Of a stretch of 64,000 nucleotides of DNA, positions 22,744-35,800 are shown piece by piece. The DNA is from Daphnia carinata (Eukaryota; Arthropoda; Branchiopoda; Diplostraca; Daphniidae), in NCBI RefSeq assembly GCF_022539665.2, contig NC_081331.1, positions 10,630,138-10,694,137 of the forward strand, written 5' to 3'. Made by a program: the position numbers and the translations under genes. Numbering within the stretch: position 1 is the stretch's first letter; every line of letters begins with the position of its first letter. The notes beneath the pieces were generated by a model. It had not been told where the DNA came from, ran no database searches, and worked only from the letters and a program-made list of their open reading frames with translations.

Positions 22744-25700
22744 CTGCGCGAATGAAAGTTGGATCAATGATTGGCCGATCATCGTGACAAACAAAAAACT
22801 CATTTCTGTTGCCCTTGACAACGTTAAAGAGGCTCTATCATGTTACCATCGAGAAGGTGGATATATTTGCAGGCAGCGCGCTTGCATTCGCCATACTTAA
22901 AATCGCGGCATACCGGGAGGGTGTCCAGTAACTGTAACGAAAATTGGCCAAGAAACAATCCCGATTAATCATCGTCAATGAAAAAGAAACCAAAAAAACA
23001 CAACATCGATATGGCATTGTGGCATTGAATTGGACATGAGTGGGGAATCATTTAATTGGGAAATACTTAAGAGCACAATAGAATTGAATAACAATGAAAC
23101 ACGTTTGAAAAATGGAAGGCAACTGTTGATGAATCGATTATTTGTAGAAGGAAGCCTAGAAAATGGAATTGGAGGTTGAAGAGGATTGAACGTCATCGTG
23201 AAAAGCAGTTTTTTTTTCATTATGAATTACTTTCTTTTTTTTTAATGTCGTCAAAACTACTGAAACATGCTGTCAATCAACTTGAAGCAAAAAGCGTAGA
23301 ACATCTTAATCATAATCAAGCTCAGTTAATTTTCGGTTTTCTTTCTACGAAGCAAATTAGCAAAGAATGAAAAAATAAAACAATAAGGCTGTTCTACCAT
23401 GTTATAACTACTGCTTGACGTCAAAGATAATTGACACATAACGACTGCTAAATTCAATTGTAAGCTCATTAGCTGTGTGCAAGAAATGAAAACAGATACA
23501 CAAAGAACATTTTTAGGTTTTGGGCTTATGGAACGTAGAGTAATAAGTGTCTATGAAGTTACATGTAAGAGTAATTTAAAAAAGAGAATCATTTAAGCAC
23601 GGAATTGCAGCTGGCCAACAAGAATGAAAATGCAATTTGCTTGCTTACCATACCACACGGAACCAGGCAGAAGGTCAAAGCCGAGCATGAATGGGAACTA
23701 TTGAAAAACCAAACATCGTTCTTTTTTTTTCCATAATCAAAACTGCGTCATTGATTAAAAAAAAAGGCTTTTGAAAATCGTTGAGCAAAAGGCGATGGAT
23801 GTCTGCCGATTCGATAGCAATCAAACACAGACGTTAAAGCAGTTTGATTACTTTTATGTTTGCAGGTGGACAAATCAATTTAAAATGAAAAATAAAGGCG
23901 TTTCAATAATTCCCTTAATAAAACAAAACATGATGGAATTTTTCTCTAAAGCTTAAGTTGCAAGCCCCCTCCTCCCTTCCAGAAATGTGTCAAGCAAGTA
24001 AACACCTGTCACCAAGAATACGAAAAGCTGCTTATCTTGTAATACGAGATGTTTCGAATGTCGTGTGTTGTGACGAGAGGCATGAAATCATGGCCACGAG
24101 AAAGCAACAATTGGGAATACAACAAACACCACGTTATTTAGCACAAACAAACTACTACTCTAAATGAAAAATTCATAGCACAGCAGTGAACGAGAGACAA
24201 AAAAAAAAAAAGAAATCCCATTCGGGACTGAAAATTCAACTACCATTTCCGAGAATGAAAGAGAAAATCGGGACACTTACTTGGCCTTGTTCGTCAGTGT
24301 AGTTGACACTGAGAACGTTAGTTGAAACTGTGAGGACGGCCATCACAATGCAAATATCCGAGAGTGTAGGGATGTGGGTATATTTGTCGATTAGCAAAAC
24401 CACCACCAGAGAGCATTCACCACCACCACCAACCAAGAGAAGAAGTGGTTGTGTTCGTGCAAATACGACATCCCGACGTTGCAAGCAAAAATACACGGGC
24501 AGAAGACACGGTTGCCAAACATTATTGCAATCCAGGCAGGCAAAAACAAATTAAGAAACACATGCGTAGTTGTTTTTTTTTTTTTTTTTTTTTGGTCATA
24601 AACACACATGAAGACGTGTGTCGGATTCGCCGGGGATGAATCCATTGAGGCCAGGAAAAAAAAATGACGGGCAAAGCAGAGCCGAGATGCATGCAAAATA
24701 GGAGTAGAAATTATTCAAAACATTATTAACAGAATTGTTTTGTTTTTTTAAGTTTTCATTTCTACAGCAGTCAACACGAATCACCAAAAACACAACAGAA
24801 CAAGGATAAAAAAAAAAGAGATTTTATCAGGCAAAGATAATGCAAATCCACCCAATTATTTTTCTTTCTTATTTTGTTTGATAACAATGCAACAATCAGG
24901 CTTCCATTTGATAAATAGCAATTTAAATAATAATCCCGACTAGCAGGACAAACTAAAAAGATAAATCAAAACATTTTTTACCAAACAAAATGAAAAATAT
25001 ACTTACCTGCCAAATTACGCCGCCAGAGTGATTTAGGGGGTGAATACGTAAGCCGGAGGCAGTAAAAGAAAAAAAAAAGTCGAGCACTACCATTTTTGTT
25101 TCTTGGTTTGGCTTTTTCTTTTTTTTGTTCCCTTTTTGTACTTTTTTTTTTTTTTTTTTTTTTTTTTTGTTTGTTTGCTGACTAATCAAGCGGAGATCAT
25201 TCCAAAGAAACCCAACGTTCTGCGTCACAAACACTTTGTTTTTGTTTTGGCTGGCAACCAACTACATTGTGTGTATGTATGTTGCTGTACGTATATGTAG
25301 CGTATAGAGAGTTTGGCTGATTAATATGACGTCTTCTGCTGTGTAGTAAACGATAAATGTTTTTTTTTTTTCTTGAAGGGATAGAGAGAAAAAAAAAAAT
25401 ACTTGCTTATGCACACTACAACGACGACTACGTTAATGAACAAGTGTTTACGGGCCAGTCAGAAACGATTATCATCAAAGCCTTTCTAGCGTGTGTCTGC
25501 GTTTAGCCGATGGTTTGAAGCTGAGGATGCCGCAAGGCGAAGAAGAAGCAAACAAAACATAAAAAGGGTTCAGCAAGAGAATGAGGGGAAGTGTTTCTAG
25601 TCCTTTTAGAAAGCAAAACAAAACACGGAACTTTGCAGATAAAGAAATCAAAAAAAGGATAAATGGAAAAATGTAGTTTTCTTCTGAAAAAGGAAAGGCA

Positions 25701-27351
25701 CCCTACGACCACGTAATGCAAACAACAAAGACTTCATGTAAAATAGGAATAAATAATTCATGGAGCACGAAGAAAAACAAAACAAAAAAAAAGAAAGGAA
25801 GTTAAGCTATATGCGGTCGTGGCCAAATAAATACAAAAAAAAAAAAAAAAGAGCACAAAAGCGATTTGTTTTTATTTTGGCTCGTTTTCCTTTGGAAATC
25901 CATTTAAAAAATGGATTCCAAGAAAAGCTGATGCCAAAGCGTTTTTGGTTCAAGGTGTGTTCTCTTTTTACGTGTGCGTGTTCGTAGGTGTTTGCGGATG
26001 TTCTATCGAAACGATATCCGACAGCCAGAAATAAAAAAAAAAAAAGGTTAAGAGGCAGAAAGGGAATTGTAAGCGTATGACAGACACACGGATATAAAAA
26101 GATGAAAGGATCTTCTTCTTTTTCAAGCGTTACAGATAAAGATATATTAAACAGGTAGAGAGCGAGGAAGGGCGACGATGTCAAAAACGAATTCACTTAA
26201 AAATGAAAAAGGTCCTATAAAATTTCAGCAGCACGGCCAACAGATAAAGAAGGACAGAAGGCAGAGCTAATAAACAGGTGATTCGTGTTATTATATGGAA
26301 GCGTTTTGAAATTGAAAAATTAAAGAGAAAATCCGAATGAGAAAGAAATATCCTCCCCTCGTTCACACAAGTGTAAACCGGGGAGCTTTGCTTTTGTGTG
26401 TGTGTCTGCGTACTTTTGTGGCCGTCTAAGATAAACTTAAAAACCCAATCCAACTGGCGAAAAAATAGTGATAATTTTAAGAGAAATAAAATAAAATAAA
26501 ATAAAAGGTGTCTGGAATGTGAAAGGTTCATCTGGGAAATCGGGGAAGGGCAACAGGTGTGGACGGAATAGGTGGGGCGGGGGAATGTGAGCAAGTAAAA
26601 AATGTCAAAGAGGCGCAAGTACGAAGGTCAATAACGAAAACTCATGCACAGATCAAAGAAGCCATTATTATTAATGAAAATATCTGCCAATACATGTACA
26701 ACACAGCGCCGAATAGCCATTGGGAAGAAAAAAAAATTAAAAAAAAAATAAAGGACAACTGGGTGTATAACATGGGGGAAAGGGGGACGGGCGAGAGGAA
26801 AGAAAAATAAATTGGTATTTAATTTTCATTTTTTTTTTTTTCCTACCTAAATAAAGTGTGTGTCGCATATGTTGTGTAAGTGCGTTGGCGGAAAAAAAAT
26901 GGTGTACGGTTGAAATGCCCGATAAAAATGCCAGGCCCCGCCCATGTCCGCAATTAAATTTCGAATTTTTAATGAATTATTCAACGACCAATAAAAACTG
27001 ATTTTTTTTTTTAACTTTTCTTTTTCTTTTTAAATCGATCAACGACGTATACGAGAACACTTTAAAAAACATGGTTCTTCTTTTTGGTTCCAATTTTTGA
27101 CCTTTCGCGAACCCCCGCAGCCAGATAGACAAACAAACAAAAAATGTTCAATTCACGACTGGTCAAACGAAAAAAATATTTAAACGAATATTTTTAAATC
27201 TCGTAAAACGCCTCTTGTTTGATTGGCACTAAATAATCAACACTTGGGTAATTTTCTTTTTCTACAAAAAAAAAAAATAAAAAATAATAAAAGTGGAACA
27301 TAAATGTAAAGGTTATCGAACTGATCTGCGTGTTTCTATGGTTTTAACTTT

Positions 27352-27390
<39 letters not shown>

Positions 27391-27634
27391 GGAATGCGTG
27401 TTAATAATTCAGCTGGATGCATGATTATTGGATGAAGGAAAAATAAACAATCACCGATCACCGGACAGAGAGATGAGAAGACTTAAAATAAGAAAAAAAA
27501 AAAAATAAAATAAAAAAAAATGAGGGAAAAAAAGAGCAGCGGGAGACAAGGATAAGTGACGGTATTTTTTGAAAAATACCCCCCTTCTCAGCATAAAAAA
27601 AATAAACGATAAAAAAAAGGGGAAATTTCTTTAA

Positions 27635-27668
<34 letters not shown>

Positions 27669-30600
27669 TATGAAGAAAAAATGTTGGGAAAATCATTTTT
27701 TTGTTTCTTCTAAATTGCACTCAAGGAAAAAAGCTTTAAATTTCTATTTGTTTTGCGTGTCACCGAGTCCGAGAAAACTGAATAAATCAACGGAGGAAAA
27801 AGAGCGGGGCGATTCAAGAGGAGGGGGAAACCGGAAATGCAAATGAGGGCAGGGCAAACGTCCAAATAACAAGAGCAAAAAATGTCATGCACTTTCTCGC
27901 GGCATCTACTAAATATATAAATATATACTTGGTAAGTGAACGAACAACGCCACAATAATTTCTAGCACAGCTTCCATGAATTACGCACTCGCCATTAGCA
28001 AATCAACAACGTTCCGTCTGTGTGTGTGTGTGTGTGTGTACGTGTTAGTCCGTGTTATCCGTTGTCAAACTATTAGGGATCTACTTCATTTTCTCTTCTT
28101 CTTCCACATTTGGATACGAAAGTTTATTTTTTTTTTATTATTTAAAGGGTGGCGTAATCAAAAATCAACTATTGAACTAACCGGATTTTTGTTTTCTACG
28201 ATCAAGAAAGTGAACCTTCCCGTTGCCAGCCAAAAATGAAAATTGCTTAACACCCTTCGTTTCGCTGGGGGGAAATTTCAAAAGTTTACGACAAGTGACT
28301 GGATAATACAATCAAAAGTATTTAAGCTAGAAAAAAAAAAGCTCTCGGGGAGAAGAAGAATAAAAGAGAGGGAAATCATCTGATGGCTGTAGCACTAAAA
28401 TATTTTAAAAGACCATGTAACAAACGTGAAGCAAACAAAAATTATAATTGCGCATTGTCTTCGGGTAAATGCTTTATAAAAAAAAAAAAAACGTTTTTTT
28501 TCAAATTTCTTTTAAAAACTCTCAGTGGATTGAAAAAATGTCGGTAAGAATGCGAAAAGAAACTGGGCAAAAACTATCGAAACGCACTGTGTGTTGTTGT
28601 TGTGTTGTAATCATGTGTGTGTGTGTGTATGTGTAGTGAGTCAAATAGCAACTGCAGCAAGAGGTTGTTTGACCAAATAAAGGAACAGAGTGAAAGGAAG
28701 GAAAGGAATTAATAAGGAAAAGGAAAAAATTCTTTTTTGGATTTGCCGATTTGTGTTTTGGTATTCCTCCTCTCCCCTCCCCCAAAGAAAATGAAATGTC
28801 ATAACGAAGAGGAATATCTTCCATTTCTTAGGCGGGGAGGGATAGGTTGGATTGTCATAAAAGATGGCGTGTTTTTTTGTGTGGAAAGATCGGGAAAGGC
28901 AGGTTTTTTTTTTTTCCGTTATAATAATAAAAGAAAAAGGTTGTGGGAATATTTTTTCAGGGGTAAAAAAAAAAAAAAAAAGATGAGGGGATAAAAAAAA
29001 ATATGGAAAGATGAGAAAAAAAGCGAAATAGACCAGCACGTCCCAACCACATACAGCTCTCCATTTTCAAAAAAAAAAAAAGATTTTTTCTCTTCTTCTT
29101 CTTCTTTTCCGACATTCCCTGCCCTTATATTATAAATATACTGTTTAATAAAAAAAAACAAAAAAAACAAAAAAAAAAATATGAAAATATTTCTTTCGAA
29201 AAAAAAAAAGGAGGGAGGAATGTCTGTATGAATCTTTGGCTTATTCCAACACAATTTTTTGGGTTCTCATCGTTCAGGTGAGGGAGGGGTACGCGGCTAA
29301 TTCAAGGTATCAATTTCAGCCAGGTGAACGTGATATGATGAAGGAAGTATACATGGCGTCACGAGCGAAAATTGAAACCGGCACTTTTCGGTGTGTGTGT
29401 GTGTGTATGTGTGTGTGAACAATCTGCTAGCAACTAACGTCAAGAATGGCCAACATACGAAAGGGGGCATCGCGTATAAGAATCAAAAATTATTACACTA
29501 CACTATCTACGTGTGGTGTAATAGAAGACGCATTTGAATTCAAAATTTTACTACGGTCGAATACGAACAGAAACATGTTTGCTTGATTGAAATTTTTGTT
29601 TTGGAAATGGCCCACCTTTTTTCTTTTTAGTTTTGCGCGCGCACGACTAGGATTGTCCTATATATATATAGATATTTTCTTTTTTTTTTTTTTTTTCTTT
29701 CCTTGGTTGTGCTCCTCGCAACTGTAATCTTTTCGTCGCTTTCCAAACTCTTTAAAGACGATTGAACTCGAGCCAAGAAAATTGAAAAGAAGAAATTGAA
29801 AACGGACGAAAGGAGCGAGGCAAAAGTGATAAGACATAGAGAAAACGAACGATTATTCACCTGGGTTCTAGTTTCTAAAATAAGAATCGACAATTCGAAA
29901 AAGAAATTGAAATAAAACAAAAACTTGAAAACGACCTACTCGACTTTACGAACTCAAAATGAAAACTGGATATGGCCCCTGTTTGTCGCATTGTTTTTTT
30001 TGTGTTTTTTTTTTTTGCCAAAAACGAATTTGCATAACATTATCTCTCTCTCTTTTTTTTTTAATTCTCAAAAAAAAAAAAAAAAAAATTCTAATTTTTA
30101 AATGGTCCGCATTTTTTTGTACGGTTGAAGGCCGGCATTCGCCATGGCGGCCGCGGCGGCGGCCGCTGCAGCTGCAGCCGCCGGATTGCCGACAACGCCG
30201 GGCATGACGCCACCGGCGCGTCCCAAAGCGGCCGCCTGACCAGTCAACGACTGAATGTACTGCGACTGGTGCATTTGCGTCTGTTGTTGTTGTTGTTGTT
30301 GCTGACTCGGCGGCTGATTGAAATGAGCTAAACTACCAAAGTGACCGCCCAGCTGTTGGGCGGCGGCCGCGTACATACCCAGAGCGCTGCTCGCTGCCTG
30401 ATTGGCCTGATGGGAGGAATTGGACGCGTTGGCTCCGACAACAACGGGCCCAGAGCCGGCCAAATGATGGCCACCCGACAGCTGATGGTAGCCACCAGCC
30501 GCAGCGGCGGCGGCCATCAGCCCCGGATTTTGCTGCATCAACTGCTGGAGGGCTGCCAACTGTTGCTGGGCCTGAATCTGCTGAGCTGCCGCGGCAGCGG

Positions 30601-32770
30601 CCACCGCTTGAGCCTGAGGCAATTGGCCGGCATTCATGCCCTGATGATGGCCGAGTTGGCTTCCTCCTCCTCCCGCTAGCCCGTGATGGTGCGACAGAGC
30701 CAGCCCCAAGGCGGCGTGTCCGCTATTCAGCAAATGGCTTGCGCTTCCGGCGGCCGTTGCGAACGGATTGACGCCGTATTGCGCATTGGCAAAGGCCGAC
30801 GGAGTGACCTGTTGCTGGACCTGCGCCTGTGCCAGACTATAGTACGGATTCAGATAGTGTTGGTACTGCTGTTGCATCGCCTGAGCCAAACTCGTCTGGA
30901 TCTGATGCGAAAACGAGGCCGAACCGGAAGCCATTGAGGCAGCGCTAACGGCGGCGAGCTGTTGCGATTGTTGTTGTTGTTGTTGTTGCTGCTGCTGCTG
31001 CTGAGCCAGCTGCTGCTGCTTATTCAACGAGACGCCAGTGTAGGCCAAAGCCGTTTGCGGCTGTAACGCAGAGTAATGCAAAGCGGCTGCCGCTGCCGCC
31101 GCAGCTGCCGCCGCCCCGACCGACCCGGACGAGGACGAAGGCGGGAAGGAAAGGAGGCCGGGCGAATTGCGCGAGAATTGCGACACTACAGACGAGGACA
31201 TTGGGTGCGGTTGGCTGGACGTGCAATTGGGCGAACGCGGACGTTTGATACCGGCGCCAATCGAACTGGTCAGCGTGGTGAGGGCGACCGACGAGCATAT
31301 CGTCGGTGGGGCCGATGCTGCCGCCGCCCCAACGGCCAATGGGAAATGATTGCTAATGCTACTACTACCATGACTGTTACTAATCGTGCTCGTACTAACA
31401 TGACTACTATTATTATTATTAATGCAGCCGCTGCTAAGGCTGTTGTTGTTGCTGCTGTTGCTGTTGCTGTTGTTACTCATGCACAACGACGAGCTGGCGG
31501 CCAAGCCGAAATGGTTGTCCTCTTGTTCGGCCGCGGCCGCAGCCGCCAGGGCTTCCATTTCGGCCGCCGCTCGCTCGCACTCTTCTGCCCGTTTGGCGTT
31601 GGAGAAATTGGTCAGAGCGGCCAAAGTGGCCGCTTCGTAAGCAGCCGCATTGCCGTTGGTCAAGGCTAAGCTCAAACCGGTGGGCGGCTGGAGGAGGCCG
31701 CCGCCGCCACCGGTCGGCAATTTATTGTTGCCGCCGATACCACCACCACCACCAGCTGACGATGACATTGCGGGTAAAATTGGATTGAAGGAGGAGGAAG
31801 AAGAAGAAGAAGCACTGGAAGCGATTGGGTTGAGTAACAGGGAGCTGTTGGTTGTGGTTGTGGTGGCAGTCAAACAAGAAGAAATGGAAGAAGAAGAAGA
31901 AGAGGAGGAAGAAGAAGAACTAGGATTGGTTGCGATAAGGAGACCTCCGGAGGAGGTGCAGGAAGGGGCAACTGAGGACGGGGTAGTGACAATTGCCGCC
32001 GCTGCTGCCGCCACCGTGGCTACCAAACCAGAAGCAGCCGGAGCAAGCGGAGCGGCAGTGGTAGCGCAAGTAGTAGTAGTAGTAGTAGTAGTGGCAGTAG
32101 TAGTGGTAGTAGCTGCTAGATTGTTGATTGTGACAGCTTGATTGCTAGTTGTGGAGGGGTTGGTGGAGGAGGAGGTGGAGGAGGAGGAGGTGACCAGAGT
32201 GTTGTACTCACATGAGACGGGAACGCCGTAAGGCTGCTGCTGCAACTGCATCAAGGCCTGCGCTTGATAGGCCGCCGCTGCTGTCATCGCCGCGTGCGAC
32301 GCGTTGGCCGCGCTCTGCTGATGTTGCTGGTAGACAGCCGCCATGTTCGCTGAAGTCTTGTCGCCAGCCGACCGCTTGTATGGCATCATTCCCGGATAAG
32401 CCTGTCGCACACATTCATTCATTTCAAACAAATCAATTAGTTATTATTATTATTATTTTTAAACTAGCAAAAACATTTAATAAAACAAAGTTGAAAAACG
32501 AGCAAAAAAAAAAAAAATTGGATACGAATTCAAAATCAAAATGAAAATAGATGAGAGGAAAAAACATTAGAGGCTAATGATATCAAAGGAGGGGGGAAGG
32601 TAGGGACGTATTAAAAAAAAAATCTAATCAACGGAAAGGATGCATGTGACAGTTGAGTGCGGGTATAATCCAATCGACCCTAACCTCCCCCTTTTATACG
32701 GTACAAAAATAAAAAATAAATGAAATACATTCAACTATTATTACGAAAGGGGGAACGTAGAGGAACTGGA

Positions 32771-32814
<44 letters not shown>

Positions 32815-35800
32815 GTGTAATAAAATACTTGCCGGAAAATAGAACGTAGTGTTGCTGCTGGGCAGCTGGTTGAGTTCGTTCTGTATAGCACCCAAAACAC
32901 CAAGCATCCCCCCCAACAAAAAAAAAACAAAAAAAACAAGACACACCAAAGAGAAAGAGAGATCGAGAAAAATAAAATAGAGAGGGAAATATACACACAC
33001 ACAAAATTATAGACATTATAACTCAGTAAATTATTTAGGTTTTATTTACTTAAATAAAAAAAAAGGACATTTCTTTTTTCGTTCCAAACTCCCCCTAACC
33101 TGACTTGATAATAATAATAACAATAAAAAAAGAAAAAGGCTGGTAAGCAAAGTAAATAAGAAGGATCGCATCAGTAAAAAAGGGAGACAAGGATCTGATC
33201 TTTTTGTTTTGCTTTATCCTTTTCCAATCCCTTTAAAAAGACGGAGCCGCGTCGCGAATAGGAAGGCCCTAAAGGGAATTTTATAGGGGACGTCTATAAA
33301 CAAGTCACACGTACACTCCACGGGGTTTGGGGATGAAAGGGAACGCCGAAGAAAAAAAAAAAATTTATATACATATAAGGCTGATCCAATCGCATCAAAG
33401 AGAGTCGGCTGTCTGCGTTCCTGTGACGGATGGAGATTCCTTGATCTCCAAAGAGATCGGAAGCGCAAATGAAATGAAAACGGATCAAGAGAATAGACGA
33501 CGACAGGAATACACACTGGCCTTTAAAAAAAAAAAAAAAAAAAACGGACGGACTTTATTTCCCCCCCCTCCTGTTCCATCGATCCATCGGGTTATAATAA
33601 AAGGAAAATAAAAGACAACAACCGCTCATTGACGGATCCACCCTAAAAAAAAACAAGTCACCGAATCTTGCGCAATCTTAGTTGGATTTGAAAGCGAATG
33701 TTACAGTCGGCTAGACACGAGGCGATAAAAAAAGAGCCGGATGGAAAAAAAAGAAACGTAATAAAACATTTCCTGTTTATACGAAAAATCCGCTCAAATG
33801 GATGGCAACGGAAGGGCAAGATACCGTAAGAATATGTTCTTCATCGACCGCGTCTCGTTGTCTCTTGGCCATGCGCAGGGCGGTAGTTGCGGCCGCGTTC
33901 ATTATGTTGCCATTATCCATCGTTAAATTCATCGGAAGCAGTTGCAACTGTTGTTGATCGAGTCCAGATGTCGAAGGGTTGTTGTTCTGACATACGTCCA
34001 TCTTTGTTTCCCATTTGTTTTCATTCAATTGAATTTTTTTTATCGTTTTTATTAACATATGCAAATTTGGCTTTTACTACGCAAAAAAAGCTGCTGGACA
34101 CAAAAGCAACGTCGAATGACGCTGGAAGTTTAAAAAAAAAAAAAAATACTAAAAACGAGCGGTATACAATCCCCCCCCCCCTTTTGTTGTGTCTACTGTG
34201 CGATTTTTTTTCTTTTTCATCTCGTCATTTTCGTGTGGTAGACGCTTTTTTTTTTCTCTTGTACTACATCAAAGCGGGAGAGTCTATGTAAGCTGACGTG
34301 TTGCTTTAACAATGGTAGCAGCCCGGTACATAAGATCAAACAGAAACAAATACGAGGCTATTCACGAACTAGAAAGGAAAACAAAAAAAAAAAAAAAAAC
34401 AGCTGAAAGAATGGAGTGAAAATTCAAAAAATGTAAAGGTTGACGCCCAATCAAACAACTCCCGTTCGTTCAAGTGAAAGACTTTTGAGGGAAATGTTTT
34501 TATTAAAAAAAAAGGGTCAAAAACTATCTGTTTTTTGTGTGTGTTTAATTTTTTCAAACCGAAGAAAGAGATGTCGACGTCATAGAGTCCCTGTTACAAC
34601 TGCGTTACAGATTGGATTAGGGCCGATCTAACACAGAGTGTGCAATCACCGTATCGCAGCACAACTCGATCCACTTTGCGACGAACAAGGGAGAAAGAAA
34701 CGAGGGGGCAAACGAGGCGAACATATGAAACGCATCGACCAACTAGTGCGGAAATAATCTTCTATTTAGTATGTAATCGATCGATGCCCAGCGACATCTT
34801 TCCTTCCCTCCCTGACACACACACACACACACGGACGTCACATGTGTAATCTTCTTTACCCCCCTCTTCCTTGTCACTACCACTACATTCAACGGCTTAC
34901 GCCTTGTTCCACCAGTGTGTGTGTGTGTGTGTGTGTTAATAACGTACACTTGACAAAAATGGTCTGTCCCCCCCTCTCTCTCTCATCATTGGATTGCACT
35001 TAACGGTAAGTAGCAGTACTACTAGTCATAACAATAATGGCAGCCATTTTTGTTTCCCTATTTCCCAAAAAAGAAAGAAAAACTTGGCCAGTTCTAACAC
35101 AAGTTCTTTTCCTAGACGATGTAATCATCATTTATCCAAGTCCTAATAAGAGGAGCGTTCAAAACCGTTACGGAAGGAGAGGGGGGGGGGAGTAGCAGAC
35201 GAGGGCGGAGTTGAAAGAAACCAAAGTTGCCGAGCCTTGAAATGAAATTCACGGGGGCTGCCGACGAAAAGGAAACAACTCAAGTGCTGCGTGTGAGCAG
35301 AGACGATCCCTATCTCTTTTCTCTCTCTCCCCCTCCCCCCCCACTGGAAAATGGGATAGAAGAAACGCCCACCCCCTGGCGATGGTATGTGCATCATGGG
35401 CGCGACGCGCTCACGTCACTGCGCAAGCCGCGTCGTTTCACGAACAACAACGGGCAATCATTTCTTTTTTTTTTTTAAATTCCCCCCCCCCCTTTTAAAA
35501 ACAGCTGCTTCTCTTTTTTATATTCTTTAAAAGCACGTTTGGGCCGATGACTCGTCTACGCGTTTTGGTTGGTCGTGTAATTTATGCAAGATTCGTAATC
35601 AAAATGAATATCGCTTTGATTTGGCTTTGTTTTTTTTGGCGAATTCGATCCTGTTATCTCATTCCAAACGGCCACACCTTTCTCCGATTTCTCGATAGCT
35701 ACGAGCAGAGAAAAAAGAAATGGTGCTCAGAGGTGCCCCTCATTTGCATACCAGGAGAAAAAAAAAAGAACGCTGCTGGGCATAGACAACAACTCGACAA

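Noticed and set aside
25014-25095. Minus-strand segment ending in a perfect CAG|GTAAGTAT donor
   Set aside because: The T-rich run before it lacks a usable acceptor and the frame has no recognisable content.
31076-31669. 197-codon plus-strand frame
   Set aside because: Antisense shadow of the low-complexity mbl exon; Arg/Gly/Ala composition mirrors the coding strand.
31650-32141. 163-codon plus-strand frame rich in Glu/Val
   Set aside because: Antisense of the Ser/Thr runs in mbl; no independent support.
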